Source of the DNA: Paenibacillus solanacearum
GTDB taxonomy: Bacteria; Bacillota; Bacilli; Paenibacillales; NBRC-103111
Direction: 5' to 3'
Assembly (NCBI RefSeq): GCF_910593845.1
Contig: NZ_CAJVAS010000008.1
Coordinates: 154,671 to 218,670 of the forward strand
DNA: 64,000 nt
The notes under the pieces are model-generated. The model searched no databases and had not been told where the DNA came from. It saw nothing but the letters and a program-made list of their open reading frames with translations. Shown piece by piece: positions 26,349 through 35,035 of this stretch. Positions within the stretch are counted from its first letter, which is position 1; every line of letters begins with the position of its first letter. Made by a program: the position numbers and the translations under genes.

Positions 26349-26723
26349 ATGACACAGCAGCACATCGTGGCACAAGTATCGGAAATTCCGCCCGGTACTG
26401 TAAAGCTCGTAGAAGCGGGTGGACGCAGCATCGGCGTGTACAACCTTCATGGAAAGTTCTACGCGCTTCGCAATGTATGCCCGCATCAAGGCGCAGAGCT
26501 ATGCAAGGGGCTGACGAAGCCGCTTGTCGCCTCCTCCGGCCCCGGGAACTTCGAATACGAGCGCGAGGGTGAAATCGTGCGCTGCCCTTGGCATCAGTGG
26601 GAATTCGACATCAAAACGGGCTTCATGATCGTCGATCCGGCCATGCGAACCAAATCGTATGAGGTGACCGTCGAAACATTCGGTGTCTCCGTTGAGGAAG
26701 GAAACGTCATCGTTCATATGTAA
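26349..26723 (+). CDS. Small Rieske 2Fe-2S protein, pair B (type 2)
   Basis: This 124-residue protein has CPH at Cys44/His46 and CPWH at Cys79/His82, again with a 32-residue gap. It carries one extra cysteine (52, in ELCKG). It starts MTQQHIVAQVSEIPPGTVKL and ends with a beta-rich VTVETFGVSVEEGNVIVHM. AAGGAG at 26336-26341 lies upstream. The sequence is clearly a separate branch from type 1 but with the same unusual spacing, so the insertion is a family feature and not an accident. Electron acceptor and donor are unknown. Confidence 0.88.
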   Translation: MTQQHIVAQVSEIPPGTVKLVEAGGRSIGVYNLHGKFYALRNVCPHQGAELCKGLTKPLVASSGPGNFEYEREGEIVRCPWHQWEFDIKTGFMIVDPAMRTKSYEVTVETFGVSVEEGNVIVHM

Positions 26724-26770
26724 CAGACGGTTAAGAATGCGAAGGTCTCGATATGGACTAGGCATGAGAT

Positions 26771-26800
26771 AGCCCTTTATTTCTCCGGAAGTAAAGGGCT
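26771..26800. terminator. Hairpin between pair B and AraC gene
   Basis: AGCCCTTTA-type arms (26771-26783 and 26788-26800) around a TCCG loop lie between convergent genes. Confidence 0.65.
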
Positions 26801-26838
26801 TTCGATCGCAGATTCGGTCATTGGCATATAGCGGATGT

Positions 26839-27624
26839 TCAGATCTGGTTGTTCCTTCTGAAATCGGACGCGTTCATCCCGACCTTGGAGCGGAATACAC
26901 GGCCGAGGTACGACCCGTTCTCATAACCGCACTGCGAGGCGATCGCTTCCAAGGTGTGATCCGTTTCCAGAAGCAGCTTCTTGACCTTCTCAAGTCGAAG
27001 ACGAGTGGCGTACTCGATCGGCGTGACGTCATATTCCAAGCGGAAGCGGCGGGTCAATTCGGATGGCTTGATGCCGAGTTCGGCTGCAATGACCTTCATG
27101 CTCAATTCGTCGAAAAGGTGCCGGTGAATGAATTCGGCGGCCTGACGCATCCGGTGATCTGTCTTGTTTTTGCGCTTTTGAACGTTTTTTCGCTCTAATA
27201 GGCTCAGGTGCAGCAAATCCATTAGCAAATGCAAAGCAAAGCCCGTATCTTTCGACTTGCTTCCGTGTTCGCGCCAAGATTGGCGCAAGTAGGAGTATGT
27301 TGAGGAAAGCCGGTTCACATTCGAGATGGTCACTTTGCCCGCAGGCAGTGAATCGAAGACGGGATCCGGCTCAAAGAGCGGGATAAAGCAGAGCATGTGA
27401 AAGGTGATGTCTTCCAGCGATTTACGCTTGAACATCATGCCCGGCGGTATAAACACAAGATCTCCGAAGGAAGCCCGTCCGCTTTGCTTGCCGACCACAT
27501 ATTCGAATGCGCCGGATTCTATTCCAATAATAACGTAATTATGATGAACTTCCGCCGATTTGAAAAAATCTTTCCTTGGTCCAAAGTAGGCGCACATGTC
27601 TAATCTGTACGGATGCTGGTACAT
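26839..27624 (-). CDS. AraC-family transcriptional regulator
   Basis: This 261-residue protein has an N-terminal cupin half (YVIIGIESGAFEYVVGKQSG then FGDLVFIPPGMMF) and a C-terminal double helix-turn-helix. The latter comprises MKVIAAELGIKPSELTRRF and LEAIASQCGYENGSYLGRVF, ending VGMNASDFRRNN. It is divergent from the GH2 gene, whose promoter carries AAATNNAGTG repeats 22 bp apart. That makes it the likely activator of GH2 and, by the duplicated module at 29761, of pair C. Its C-terminal half resembles the regulator at 7449. Confidence 0.88.
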   Translation of the reverse strand: MYQHPYRLDMCAYFGPRKDFFKSAEVHHNYVIIGIESGAFEYVVGKQSGRASFGDLVFIPPGMMFKRKSLEDITFHMLCFIPLFEPDPVFDSLPAGKVTISNVNRLSSTYSYLRQSWREHGSKSKDTGFALHLLMDLLHLSLLERKNVQKRKNKTDHRMRQAAEFIHRHLFDELSMKVIAAELGIKPSELTRRFRLEYDVTPIEYATRLRLEKVKKLLLETDHTLEAIASQCGYENGSYLGRVFRSKVGMNASDFRRNNQI

Positions 27625-27691
27625 ACCGTCACCTCACTTCATCGCTTTCACATAAACTTACCACAAACAAGCAGGAACAAAAATGGATTTT

Positions 27692-27761
27692 ACCAAATAA
27701 AGTGACAAAAATCACTAAATTGAGTGTGTTTATATTGAAACTTTGTGTGTGTAAGATGAAG
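27692..27761 (+). promoter_or_regulatory. Duplicated promoter module, copy 1 (GH2 gene)
   Basis: This 70-bp segment matches 29761-29830 at 68 positions. Direct repeats AAATAAAGTGA (27695) and AAATTGAGTGT (27717) are 22 bp apart, followed by TAAGAT (27752-27757) as a possible -10. In this copy the centre also forms AGTGA-N6-TCACT. It lies between the divergent AraC and GH2 genes. Confidence 0.65.
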
Positions 27762-27794
27762 ATGACTCATTACTAAAATAAAAGGGGCAGAACA

Positions 27795-29573
27795 ATGACC
27801 AATCAGCCTAGAAGTGATTATCCGAGACCGCAGTTTGTAAGAAACGACTGGATGAGCCTGAACGGCGAGTGGGAATTTGACTATGACGACGACCGTGCAG
27901 GGGAGACTGAGAAATGGCATAAATCGGGCAGGGCGTATACCAAACGCATCCAAGTGCCGTTTGCTTTCCAAAGCAAGCTGAGCGGCATAGGCGAGAACGA
28001 ATTTCACGATGTGGTCTGGTATCGGAAAACGGTATCCTTACCCGAGGGCTGGCAGGGCAAGCAAGTCATTCTGCATTTCGGGGCGGTCGATTACGAAGCG
28101 AAAGTTTGGGTGAACGGCGAGCTGGCTGCTATGCATCAAGGAGGTCACACGCCTTTTAAAGCCGATATTACGTGGGCTCTCGTTCAAGGAGAAAATGTCA
28201 TCGTCGTAAGAGCGGAGGATTACAGCAAGGACTTGTCGCTGCCCAGGGGCAAGCAGTACTGGCTGCCTGCTTCCAAAGGTATCTTTTATACGAGAACGAC
28301 GGGTATATGGCAGACGGTATGGATGGAAACGGTCGACCGGACACATCTGGAGAAAGTGAAGCTTACGCCGGATATCGACACGGGTACCCTTCATATTCGA
28401 ACATCCGTGAACGGGCATGACCCGGACGAACTCGTTGAACTGAAGGTAAACATTTCGTTCAAGGGTCAGGAGATCAGCGAAACGACGATTCGCCATAAGG
28501 CGAGCATCGAGACGTTCTCCGTCATGCTGCAGCATTTTGCCGGGTTCCGCAGATGCCATCTATGGTCGCCCGAGCATCCGAACTTGTACGATATTCATTT
28601 TACCGTGCTGAAAAATGGTCTCGTTGTCGACGAAGCGGACAGCTATTTCGGGATGCGGAAAGTTTCGATCGAGAACGGCAACGTATGTCTCAACAACCGG
28701 GATTATTATATGCGGCTTGTGCTGGATCAAGGTTATTTCCCGGATGGCAATTTAACGCCTCCATCGGATGATGCGATCAAGCAAGACGTTGAGCTGACGA
28801 AGCAGATGGGCTTTAACGGAGCGAGGAAGCATCAGAAGCTCGAAGATCCGCGCTACCTGTATTGGTGCGACAAGCTGGGGCTGCTCGTATGGAGTGAGAT
28901 GGCCAACGCGTACCAATATTCGGACGAGTACGTTCCGCTGTTTACGAAGGAGTGGCAGGAGACGATTGAGCGCGACTATAATCATCCCTGCATCGTGACC
29001 TGGGTTCCGCTTAACGAAAGCTGGGGCGTGTGGGACATTAAAGACGATGTGCGCCAGCAGCAGCATGCGCTCGCGATGTATCATTTGACCAAGTCGCTCG
29101 ATCCTTCGAGGCTCGTTGTTTCCAATGACGGCTGGCAGCATATGAAGACGGATCTATGCACCATTCACGATTATGAAGCGAAGCAGGACGTATTGGATGA
29201 AACCTACTCGACGCTGGACAAGACGCTGAATACGATTCGCGGCCACGGGAAAACGTTCTTTGTCGGCGGAACCGTCTACGAAGGACAACCTGTCCTGGTC
29301 AGCGAATTTGGCGGCATCTCTTTCAAAAAAAGCGAATGGGAGGGCTGGGGCTACTCCGGCGCCGAGAACGAAGAGGATTACCGCAGCAAGCTGAAGGCGG
29401 TCATTCAGCCGATGCTGGATTCTCCGGTAGTACAAGGGTTTTGCTATACCCAACTGACGGATGTGGAGCAGGAGATTAACGGGCTTCTGACATACGACCG
29501 TACACCGAAGCTCCCGCTGGAGCAAATCAAGGAAATTGTAGCAGGCAAAGTGAAGCACCGTATTCATCGCTGA
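27795..29573 (+). CDS. Glycoside hydrolase family 2 enzyme (beta-galactosidase/glucuronidase-like)
   Basis: This 592-residue protein has the GH2 layout: an N-terminal sugar-binding jelly roll (VNGELAAMHQGGHTPFKADI near 100), an immunoglobulin-like middle domain and a TIM barrel. The catalytic acid lies in VTWVPLNESWGVWDI near residue 407 and the nucleophile in VLVSEFGGISF near 502. There is no signal peptide, so the substrate is taken up first. It is a short member, typical of uncharacterised Firmicute GH2 proteins. AAAGGGGCAG precedes the ATG. It probably cleaves a terminal beta-linked hexose or uronate from oligosaccharides. Confidence 0.92.
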   Translation: MTNQPRSDYPRPQFVRNDWMSLNGEWEFDYDDDRAGETEKWHKSGRAYTKRIQVPFAFQSKLSGIGENEFHDVVWYRKTVSLPEGWQGKQVILHFGAVDYEAKVWVNGELAAMHQGGHTPFKADITWALVQGENVIVVRAEDYSKDLSLPRGKQYWLPASKGIFYTRTTGIWQTVWMETVDRTHLEKVKLTPDIDTGTLHIRTSVNGHDPDELVELKVNISFKGQEISETTIRHKASIETFSVMLQHFAGFRRCHLWSPEHPNLYDIHFTVLKNGLVVDEADSYFGMRKVSIENGNVCLNNRDYYMRLVLDQGYFPDGNLTPPSDDAIKQDVELTKQMGFNGARKHQKLEDPRYLYWCDKLGLLVWSEMANAYQYSDEYVPLFTKEWQETIERDYNHPCIVTWVPLNESWGVWDIKDDVRQQQHALAMYHLTKSLDPSRLVVSNDGWQHMKTDLCTIHDYEAKQDVLDETYSTLDKTLNTIRGHGKTFFVGGTVYEGQPVLVSEFGGISFKKSEWEGWGYSGAENEEDYRSKLKAVIQPMLDSPVVQGFCYTQLTDVEQEINGLLTYDRTPKLPLEQIKEIVAGKVKHRIHR

Positions 29574-29760
29574 ATATAGGTATGCCATAGAGAGGGTATT
29601 CGGGATTATACCCTGAATAAACGCTCGAAGAGAGGGGCTATTTTACAGTAGTTTTTTGCTGCTGTGAGATAGCCTTCTTTGTTGTATCATGTGTTGAAAG
29701 CGATCGATTAACCCACGCGAGCGTATCCTCATCGAAGACGTAAGCGCCAAAGTGAAAAAC

Positions 29761-29830
29761 ACCAAATAAAGTGACAAAAATAACTAAATTGAGTGAGTTT
29801 ATATTGAAACTTTGTGTGTGTAAGATGAAG
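29761..29830 (+). promoter_or_regulatory. Duplicated promoter module, copy 2 (pair C)
   Basis: Matches 27692-27761 at 68 of 70 bases and lies upstream of the type 1 amidohydrolase of pair C. One of the two changes disrupts the central inverted repeat (TCACT becomes TAACT), while the AAATNNAGTG direct repeats are kept. Confidence 0.65.
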
Positions 29831-29917
29831 GTAAGAGCTCGATCATTCAAACTAAACAGAGATAACCGGTTTCATGCATGAACAGGTTATTCATCGGTAT
29901 GAAATGGAGTGGGGAAG

Positions 29918-31039
29918 ATGAATCAAGCATCGAATGTTAACGAAGCAACAATCCGCGAACCGTTAGGGATTATCGATACGGACGTGCACCAGTCGCCAAA
30001 ACGCAAACAAGATTTGCTCCCATATTTGCCGAAGGTGTGGCATGAGCAGTATTTAACCTATGGGAGCGGATTGGCCAACGTATTCCCGACGCCGATCGGC
30101 GTTTCCCGCAAAGACGCCACGCCTGAAGGAGGCGGACCGGCAGGCTCAGATCCGCACTTCATGCTGAAGCATCACGTGGAGCATTACGGGATCGATTACG
30201 CCATTCTCACAGGAGGCTCGGAGGCTTCTTTTGCCTTGCATCCAGACCTGGATTATGCGAGCGCTGTCATTCGCGCCTACAACGATCATACGGTTGAGAA
30301 CTGGCTCACGGTCGATCCCCGATTCAAGGGTTCGATCGCGGTCAATGTATCCGATCCCGAAGAAGCTGTGAAGGAAATCGAACGTTTGGGCGATCATCCC
30401 GACATGGTTCAGATCATTGTCTGCAGCGGTGTACGTGCACCGTATGGCCAGCGGTTCTACCATCCAATCTATGAGGCGGCGGAACGTTACGGTCTGCCGA
30501 TCGCCTTTCACCCCGGTACGGAAGGCAAAATGTATCCGCCGACACCCGTAGGCTATCCGACGCGATACATGGAATGGCATAATATAATTCCGTTGACCTT
30601 TATGGCCCATGTGAACAGCTTGGTGTGCGAAGGCGTGTTCGAGAAGTTTCCGGGGCTGAAGTTTGTCGGCATCGAAGGAGGCGTCGCCTGGCTTCCGCAT
30701 CTGATGTGGCGGATGGATAAGAACTATAAGGCGCTGCGTTCGCAAACCCCTTGGTTGAAAAGGCTGCCGTCCGAGTACATCAAGGAGCATATCCGTTTGA
30801 CGACTCAGCCGATCGAAGAACCGGAAAGACCGGGCGAGTTTCTGCAAATATTACAGATGATCGACGCGGAGAAGACGATCATGTATTCGTCGGATTATCC
30901 GCATTGGGATTTTGACAATCCGAAAGTGGTGCTTCCTCCCATGCCGCGCGAGTTGAAGGCAAGAATCTTGGCGGGGACCGCAGCCGAGTTGTACGGTCTG
31001 CCGCTGAAGAAGACCGGCAAAGCGGAGGTGAACTCCTAG
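29918..31039 (+). CDS. COG2159-type amidohydrolase, pair C (type 1)
   Basis: This 373-residue close paralogue of the pair A enzyme has GIIDTDVHQSPKRKQDLLPY, IAFHPGTEGKMYPPTPVGYP, FMAHVNSLVCEGVFEKFPGL and MYSSDYPHWDFDNPKVVLPP. The same metal-ligand pattern is kept. Many substitutions are conservative, so it is an old duplicate under selection. ATG 29918 was chosen because GGAGTGGGGA lies just upstream; a GTG at 29909 overlaps that site. Its stop overlaps the start of the Rieske gene. Unlike pair A, it is preceded by the promoter module shared with the GH2 gene. Confidence 0.87.
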   Translation: MNQASNVNEATIREPLGIIDTDVHQSPKRKQDLLPYLPKVWHEQYLTYGSGLANVFPTPIGVSRKDATPEGGGPAGSDPHFMLKHHVEHYGIDYAILTGGSEASFALHPDLDYASAVIRAYNDHTVENWLTVDPRFKGSIAVNVSDPEEAVKEIERLGDHPDMVQIIVCSGVRAPYGQRFYHPIYEAAERYGLPIAFHPGTEGKMYPPTPVGYPTRYMEWHNIIPLTFMAHVNSLVCEGVFEKFPGLKFVGIEGGVAWLPHLMWRMDKNYKALRSQTPWLKRLPSEYIKEHIRLTTQPIEEPERPGEFLQILQMIDAEKTIMYSSDYPHWDFDNPKVVLPPMPRELKARILAGTAAELYGLPLKKTGKAEVNS

Positions 31040-31434
31040 TGGAACGTTATCCGGTATTGCAGGTCGACGAATTGTCCGACGGCGGGCACAAGATTGTGGA
31101 AGTGAGGGGGATCCAATTCGGAATTTATCGGATTGACGGCCGGTATTATGCATGGCGGAACGTTTGTCCGCACGCAGGTGCGCAGGTTTGCCTGGGCAAG
31201 GTATGCGGAACCCGGCTTCCGTCTCTAGTATATGAATACAAATATGGGCGCGACAATGAAATCCTTCGGTGTCCGTGGCATGGATGGGAGTTTGATCTGT
31301 TGACCGGCGAGCATTTGGTCGATCCGGATACGAAGCTGAGAAAAGGCAAGCTGCAGGTCGGCAATCCCATCAATGAAAATCTCGAACCGGGCGTCCTTGA
31401 GATGGATCAACAGTACATTTATCTTGTGATCTAA
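31039..31434 (+). CDS. Small Rieske 2Fe-2S protein, pair C (type 1)
   Basis: This 131-residue protein uses a GTG start at 31039 that overlaps the amidohydrolase stop by 1 nt. Ligands are Cys43/His45 and Cys78/His81, with the same 32-residue gap. Extra cysteines 51 and 56 are conserved with pair A, within CPHAGAQVCLGKVCG. RLPSLVYEYKYGR in the insertion is unchanged between A and C. The next gene, SBP 4, follows 87 nt downstream with no terminator, so it is probably in the same operon. Confidence 0.9.
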   Translation: MERYPVLQVDELSDGGHKIVEVRGIQFGIYRIDGRYYAWRNVCPHAGAQVCLGKVCGTRLPSLVYEYKYGRDNEILRCPWHGWEFDLLTGEHLVDPDTKLRKGKLQVGNPINENLEPGVLEMDQQYIYLVI

Positions 31435-31521
31435 CAACAAAGAAACAATAGGATTAAGAAACGAATAGTGAGAGAATACAGAGAAACCATAGTGAATTTA
31501 ATGTCGGGGGACAAACAAAAC

Positions 31522-32832
31522 ATGAACAAAATCAAATGGGGGTTATATGCAGGGCTGTCAGTCGTCATCGCACTTGCAAGCGGCTGCTCGAATGCGGGGA
31601 ATGGGAGCGGGAAAGCACCGGATGACAAAAAGACAGCGGAACCGATTACATTAAACTTTAAGCCTTCGTACTCGATGACAGATGCCCAGGTGGAGGCGTT
31701 CATTAAAGAGCCCGTAAAGAAGAAGTTTCCGCACATTACCGTCAATGTCATCAAGTTCGGCAGCGGCGTTACGTGGGAAAACTCGATTATAGCGGATCAG
31801 ATTCCTGATTTTTGGGGAGCGCCGTACAAGGATACGGAATTATTCGTCAAGCTGGGGATCTCCGAGGACTTAAATCCGTTCGTGGCCAAGCATAAAGTCG
31901 ATACGTCGCGGTTCGAGCCGATGGCGATGAGTACGATCAAAAGCTTTGCGGGCAAGGGCGAGCTTTACGGGCTGCCCTATGAAACGCATTACGGCGCGTT
32001 GTTCTACAACAAGGACATTTTCGATAAATTTGCCGTTCCTTATCCGAAAGATGGCATGACATGGGATGACGCGATCGCCTTAGCCAGAAAAGTGACCAAA
32101 ACGGATAACGGCACCGCTTACATCGGTCTGGATCCTACGTCTCCAGCTGCAGTTAACACATTGACCGGCGGATCAGTCGGCACAGGCAATACTGCGCAGG
32201 TGAACAACGATAATTGGAAAAAAGTGTTTTCGATGCTGAATCAGGTGTACGAGGTACCCGGCTTTGTTCAGGGGAAAAAATACACCTACGGTGTGAACTC
32301 GTTTCTGAAGGACAAAACTTTGGCGATGTATGCGGGCTGGGAAAACGATGTGCTTGGCAAATTGAACGATATGGAAAAGCAGGGCGATTCGTTCAAGTGG
32401 GATATGGTGACGCACCCGAACTTTAAAGAGAATTTGGGGCAAGGCAGAGATGCGGCCGCGCATGCGTTTTTTATCAGCAACAAGAGCAAATACAAGGAGG
32501 AGGCATTCGAGGTCATCAAGCTGCTCACAGAGGCCGAGGTGCAGGGGATGATGAACCGGCAGGGCGTGTTGACGGTGCTGCCCAAAACGGATGAGGTGAA
32601 ACGCGACTACGGCAAGGAGATTCCGGTACTGCAGGGGAAAAATACGGCCGCCATTTTCAAGATGAAACCATCCCCTGCGGTTACGCATAAGTATTATTCC
32701 ATTATTAGCTCAGAGCTCAGCAAGGCTGCTGGATCTGTAGCGCTGAAGGAAAAAGATGTGAATACGGCGCTGCGCGATGCGGAGGAAGAAGCAAACAAGA
32801 AAATCGCTGCGGAAGTAAAGAAAGAGCAGTAA
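31522..32832 (+). CDS. ABC-type sugar solute-binding lipoprotein (SBP 4)
   Basis: This 436-residue lipoprotein has a signal MNKIKWGLYAGLSVVIALAS and lipobox ASGC. It contains YGALFYNKDIFDKFAVPYPK, DGMTWDDAIALARKVTK and C-terminal KEKDVNTALRDAEEEANKKI. ATG 31522 was chosen for GGGGGA at 31506-31511; the ORF reaches back to 31468 without a better site. It is likely the third gene of the pair C operon, which links an SBP directly to an amidohydrolase-Rieske pair. A weak hairpin follows. No transport partners are present. Confidence 0.9.
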   Translation: MNKIKWGLYAGLSVVIALASGCSNAGNGSGKAPDDKKTAEPITLNFKPSYSMTDAQVEAFIKEPVKKKFPHITVNVIKFGSGVTWENSIIADQIPDFWGAPYKDTELFVKLGISEDLNPFVAKHKVDTSRFEPMAMSTIKSFAGKGELYGLPYETHYGALFYNKDIFDKFAVPYPKDGMTWDDAIALARKVTKTDNGTAYIGLDPTSPAAVNTLTGGSVGTGNTAQVNNDNWKKVFSMLNQVYEVPGFVQGKKYTYGVNSFLKDKTLAMYAGWENDVLGKLNDMEKQGDSFKWDMVTHPNFKENLGQGRDAAAHAFFISNKSKYKEEAFEVIKLLTEAEVQGMMNRQGVLTVLPKTDEVKRDYGKEIPVLQGKNTAAIFKMKPSPAVTHKYYSIISSELSKAAGSVALKEKDVNTALRDAEEEANKKIAAEVKKEQ

Positions 32833-32850
32833 GCAGGAGCTATAGAGAAA

Positions 32851-32887
32851 CGGGCGTCGCGGTAACTATTTACGCGGCGTCCTTTTT
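32851..32887 (+). terminator. Imperfect hairpin with T tract after SBP 4
   Basis: A bulged GC-rich stem around TAACTATTTA is followed by TTTTTC, 18 nt after the SBP 4 stop. Confidence 0.5.
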
Positions 32888-32907
32888 CTAAGGGGATGAA
32901 TAAACAG

Positions 32908-32972
32908 GTCAATAATTGATTATAAATTCGTCAATCATCGTAAATCTTTTATTCCCCTGACAAGGTTAAAAT
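32908..32972 (+). promoter_or_regulatory. GWCAA direct-repeat promoter P3 (FAD oxidoreductase)
   Basis: GTCAATAATTG at 32908 and GTCAATCATCG at 32930 are 22 bp apart. TAAAAT at 32967-32972 lies 37 bp from the second. Same architecture as P1, P2 and P4. It drives the FAD oxidoreductase operon. Confidence 0.6.
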
Positions 32973-33043
32973 CAGCATTGTGCCACTGCCTGAAATAAAG
33001 GGTTGAGTTCGTTTGCGGATTAGCAATCAGAAGGAGGCAGCTC

Positions 33044-35032
33044 ATGAATCGCAAAGTGGATGTCGTTGTTGTCGGAGGAACGCCAAGCGGAGTCGCTTGT
33101 GCGGTGCGGTGCTCCAGAGAAGGCCTGCAAGTCGTGCTGGTCAGCTTTACGAGCAGGCTCGGCGGCATCATGAGTGCCGGGCTCGGTGTGACGGACAACG
33201 TGTATGCCGGGTTTCGCGCTCCAATTTATGAAACGTTCGTTCGCCGGGTGCGGGAGTATTACAGAGCGGTATACGGCGAGGAATCCACACCATATCAGGC
33301 GTGTTACGCCAAAGGAAAGCTGCACGTCGAGCCGCATGTGGCAGAGCAGGTATTCAAGGAACTGGTCCATGCGGAGCCGCGGATTTCAACCCTGTACCGG
33401 TATTATCCCGTATCTGTAGAGCGGTCCGGTCGCAAGCTGTCTGCCGTGACGCTGCAAAGCTTTGATGACGGTTCGAGGGTCCGGCTCGAAGCGGGTGCGT
33501 TCGTCGATGCAAGCTACGAAGGAGACCTTGCCGCCGAGGCGGGTGAGGAGATGCGAACCGGCCGCGAAGGGCGCAACGCGTACGGCGAACCGCATGCGGG
33601 GAAATTGTTCGCCTTTCCGGGCGGCGGGCCGATTACACCAGACGCTGTGGACGGATTGCTTGATTTACGTACGGTTTCGGACTCTGGGCAGCGAATTTAT
33701 GCCGACCCTTCCGGCGAAGGCGACGATGCGTTCCAGGCCTATAACTACCGGGTCATCCTGACCTGTAACCCGGACAACCGCGTGTATCCAGATAGGCCGG
33801 AAACGTATGACAGAAGTCTGTACCTGGGCATCGTGAAGAAGCCGGAGGAGCAAGATGCCACAACGTTTCCGCTGCGGAGCCATCTTATGCTAAGCGACGG
33901 CAGCTGGTCACTCCGAAGCCATTTGCCTAACGACAAGTTGACATGGAACGACCCGCTGCTGCTGGGCGCAAATTTGGAATACCCGACAGCGAATTGGGCT
34001 CGCCGGGAGGACATCGTTCGCAAGCATAAAGATTTTGCGTTAGGCATGCTGTATTTCCTTCAGCATGACGATGCGGTTCGTCCGGAGGTGCGGCAGGAAG
34101 CGCTGCGTTGGGGGCTGCCGAAGGACGAGTTCGCCGACAACGGACACTTCCCTTATGAAATATTGGTCCGAGAGGGAAGGCGTCTGATGGGGCGCTACGT
34201 ATTCACGGAGCATGACGCCTTACAGGCATCCGGTATTCAGCGGGCTCCCATCCATGCCGACTCGGTCGGCATTGCCGATTGGCCGCTCAGCGCTCACGAT
34301 TGTACCGCGGACCGGCGCCCCGGCAGCCTGAACGATGGTGTGCTGAACTTGGCCGATATCACGCGGCCTTCGCAGATTCCTTACCGTGTGCTGCTGCCGA
34401 AAGATACGGATAATCTGCTGGTGACCGTATGTCTGTCCTGCTCGCATATGGGGTGGGGGACGCTCCGGCTGGAGCCTGTTTTTATCCATTTGGGGGAATC
34501 GGCTGCATTTGCCGTTTCGCTAGCTGCGGAGCTGGGAACGACGCCGGGAAAACTGGATGCAAACCGGCTCGTTCGCAAGCTGGCGGACAACCGGGTGATG
34601 GTCAGCCTGTTTCAAGATTTCGATCTGTCGGCCGGACAGGAATGGGAGCCTGCCGTGCAGTTTTTCGGAACGAAGGGCTTCTTCGATTGCTACGAGGCCA
34701 AGCCGGAGGCGCTGCTTGACTGGCATACCGCCCGCATATGGGCGAAAAGCTTCGGCCATTTGGCAGCAGGCGGCTTGAACCCTCTAGAGACAGCTCAAAC
34801 GCTGGCGCAGGAACGGTCCCTGCCATCGGCGGACCCGGACCCTGTGAGCGGGAATGAGTTTTTCCAAATCGTGAAATATGAATTAGGCAAGTGCGGTATC
34901 GTTGGCATACAGCGGCCTTTGGAAACGGAGCCGGAGGAAGCGATGACCAAGGGGAACGCCTGTCTGCTATTGTATCGATTATACGGGGGGATGCTGAACA
35001 ACCGTATGACCGATCCGAAAAGAAAGGACTGA
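33044..35032 (+). CDS. FAD-dependent oxidoreductase (FAD_oxidored type)
   Basis: This 662-residue protein opens VDVVVVGGTPSGVACAVRCS, a GGTPSG variant of the Rossmann FAD motif near residues 6-25. SRLGGIMSAGLGVTD follows near 45, and FVDASYEGDLAAEAG near 150, the family's second FAD-contact block. There is no signal peptide. AGGAGG lies 8 nt before the ATG. It is a different subfamily from the enzyme at 4676 and lacks its discoidin tail. It is transcribed from P3 and followed after 3 nt by the anchored propeller gene. The substrate is unknown; a sugar-derived acid or alcohol is plausible from context. Confidence 0.88.
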   Translation: MNRKVDVVVVGGTPSGVACAVRCSREGLQVVLVSFTSRLGGIMSAGLGVTDNVYAGFRAPIYETFVRRVREYYRAVYGEESTPYQACYAKGKLHVEPHVAEQVFKELVHAEPRISTLYRYYPVSVERSGRKLSAVTLQSFDDGSRVRLEAGAFVDASYEGDLAAEAGEEMRTGREGRNAYGEPHAGKLFAFPGGGPITPDAVDGLLDLRTVSDSGQRIYADPSGEGDDAFQAYNYRVILTCNPDNRVYPDRPETYDRSLYLGIVKKPEEQDATTFPLRSHLMLSDGSWSLRSHLPNDKLTWNDPLLLGANLEYPTANWARREDIVRKHKDFALGMLYFLQHDDAVRPEVRQEALRWGLPKDEFADNGHFPYEILVREGRRLMGRYVFTEHDALQASGIQRAPIHADSVGIADWPLSAHDCTADRRPGSLNDGVLNLADITRPSQIPYRVLLPKDTDNLLVTVCLSCSHMGWGTLRLEPVFIHLGESAAFAVSLAAELGTTPGKLDANRLVRKLADNRVMVSLFQDFDLSAGQEWEPAVQFFGTKGFFDCYEAKPEALLDWHTARIWAKSFGHLAAGGLNPLETAQTLAQERSLPSADPDPVSGNEFFQIVKYELGKCGIVGIQRPLETEPEEAMTKGNACLLLYRLYGGMLNNRMTDPKRKD

Positions 35033-35035
35033 CTT

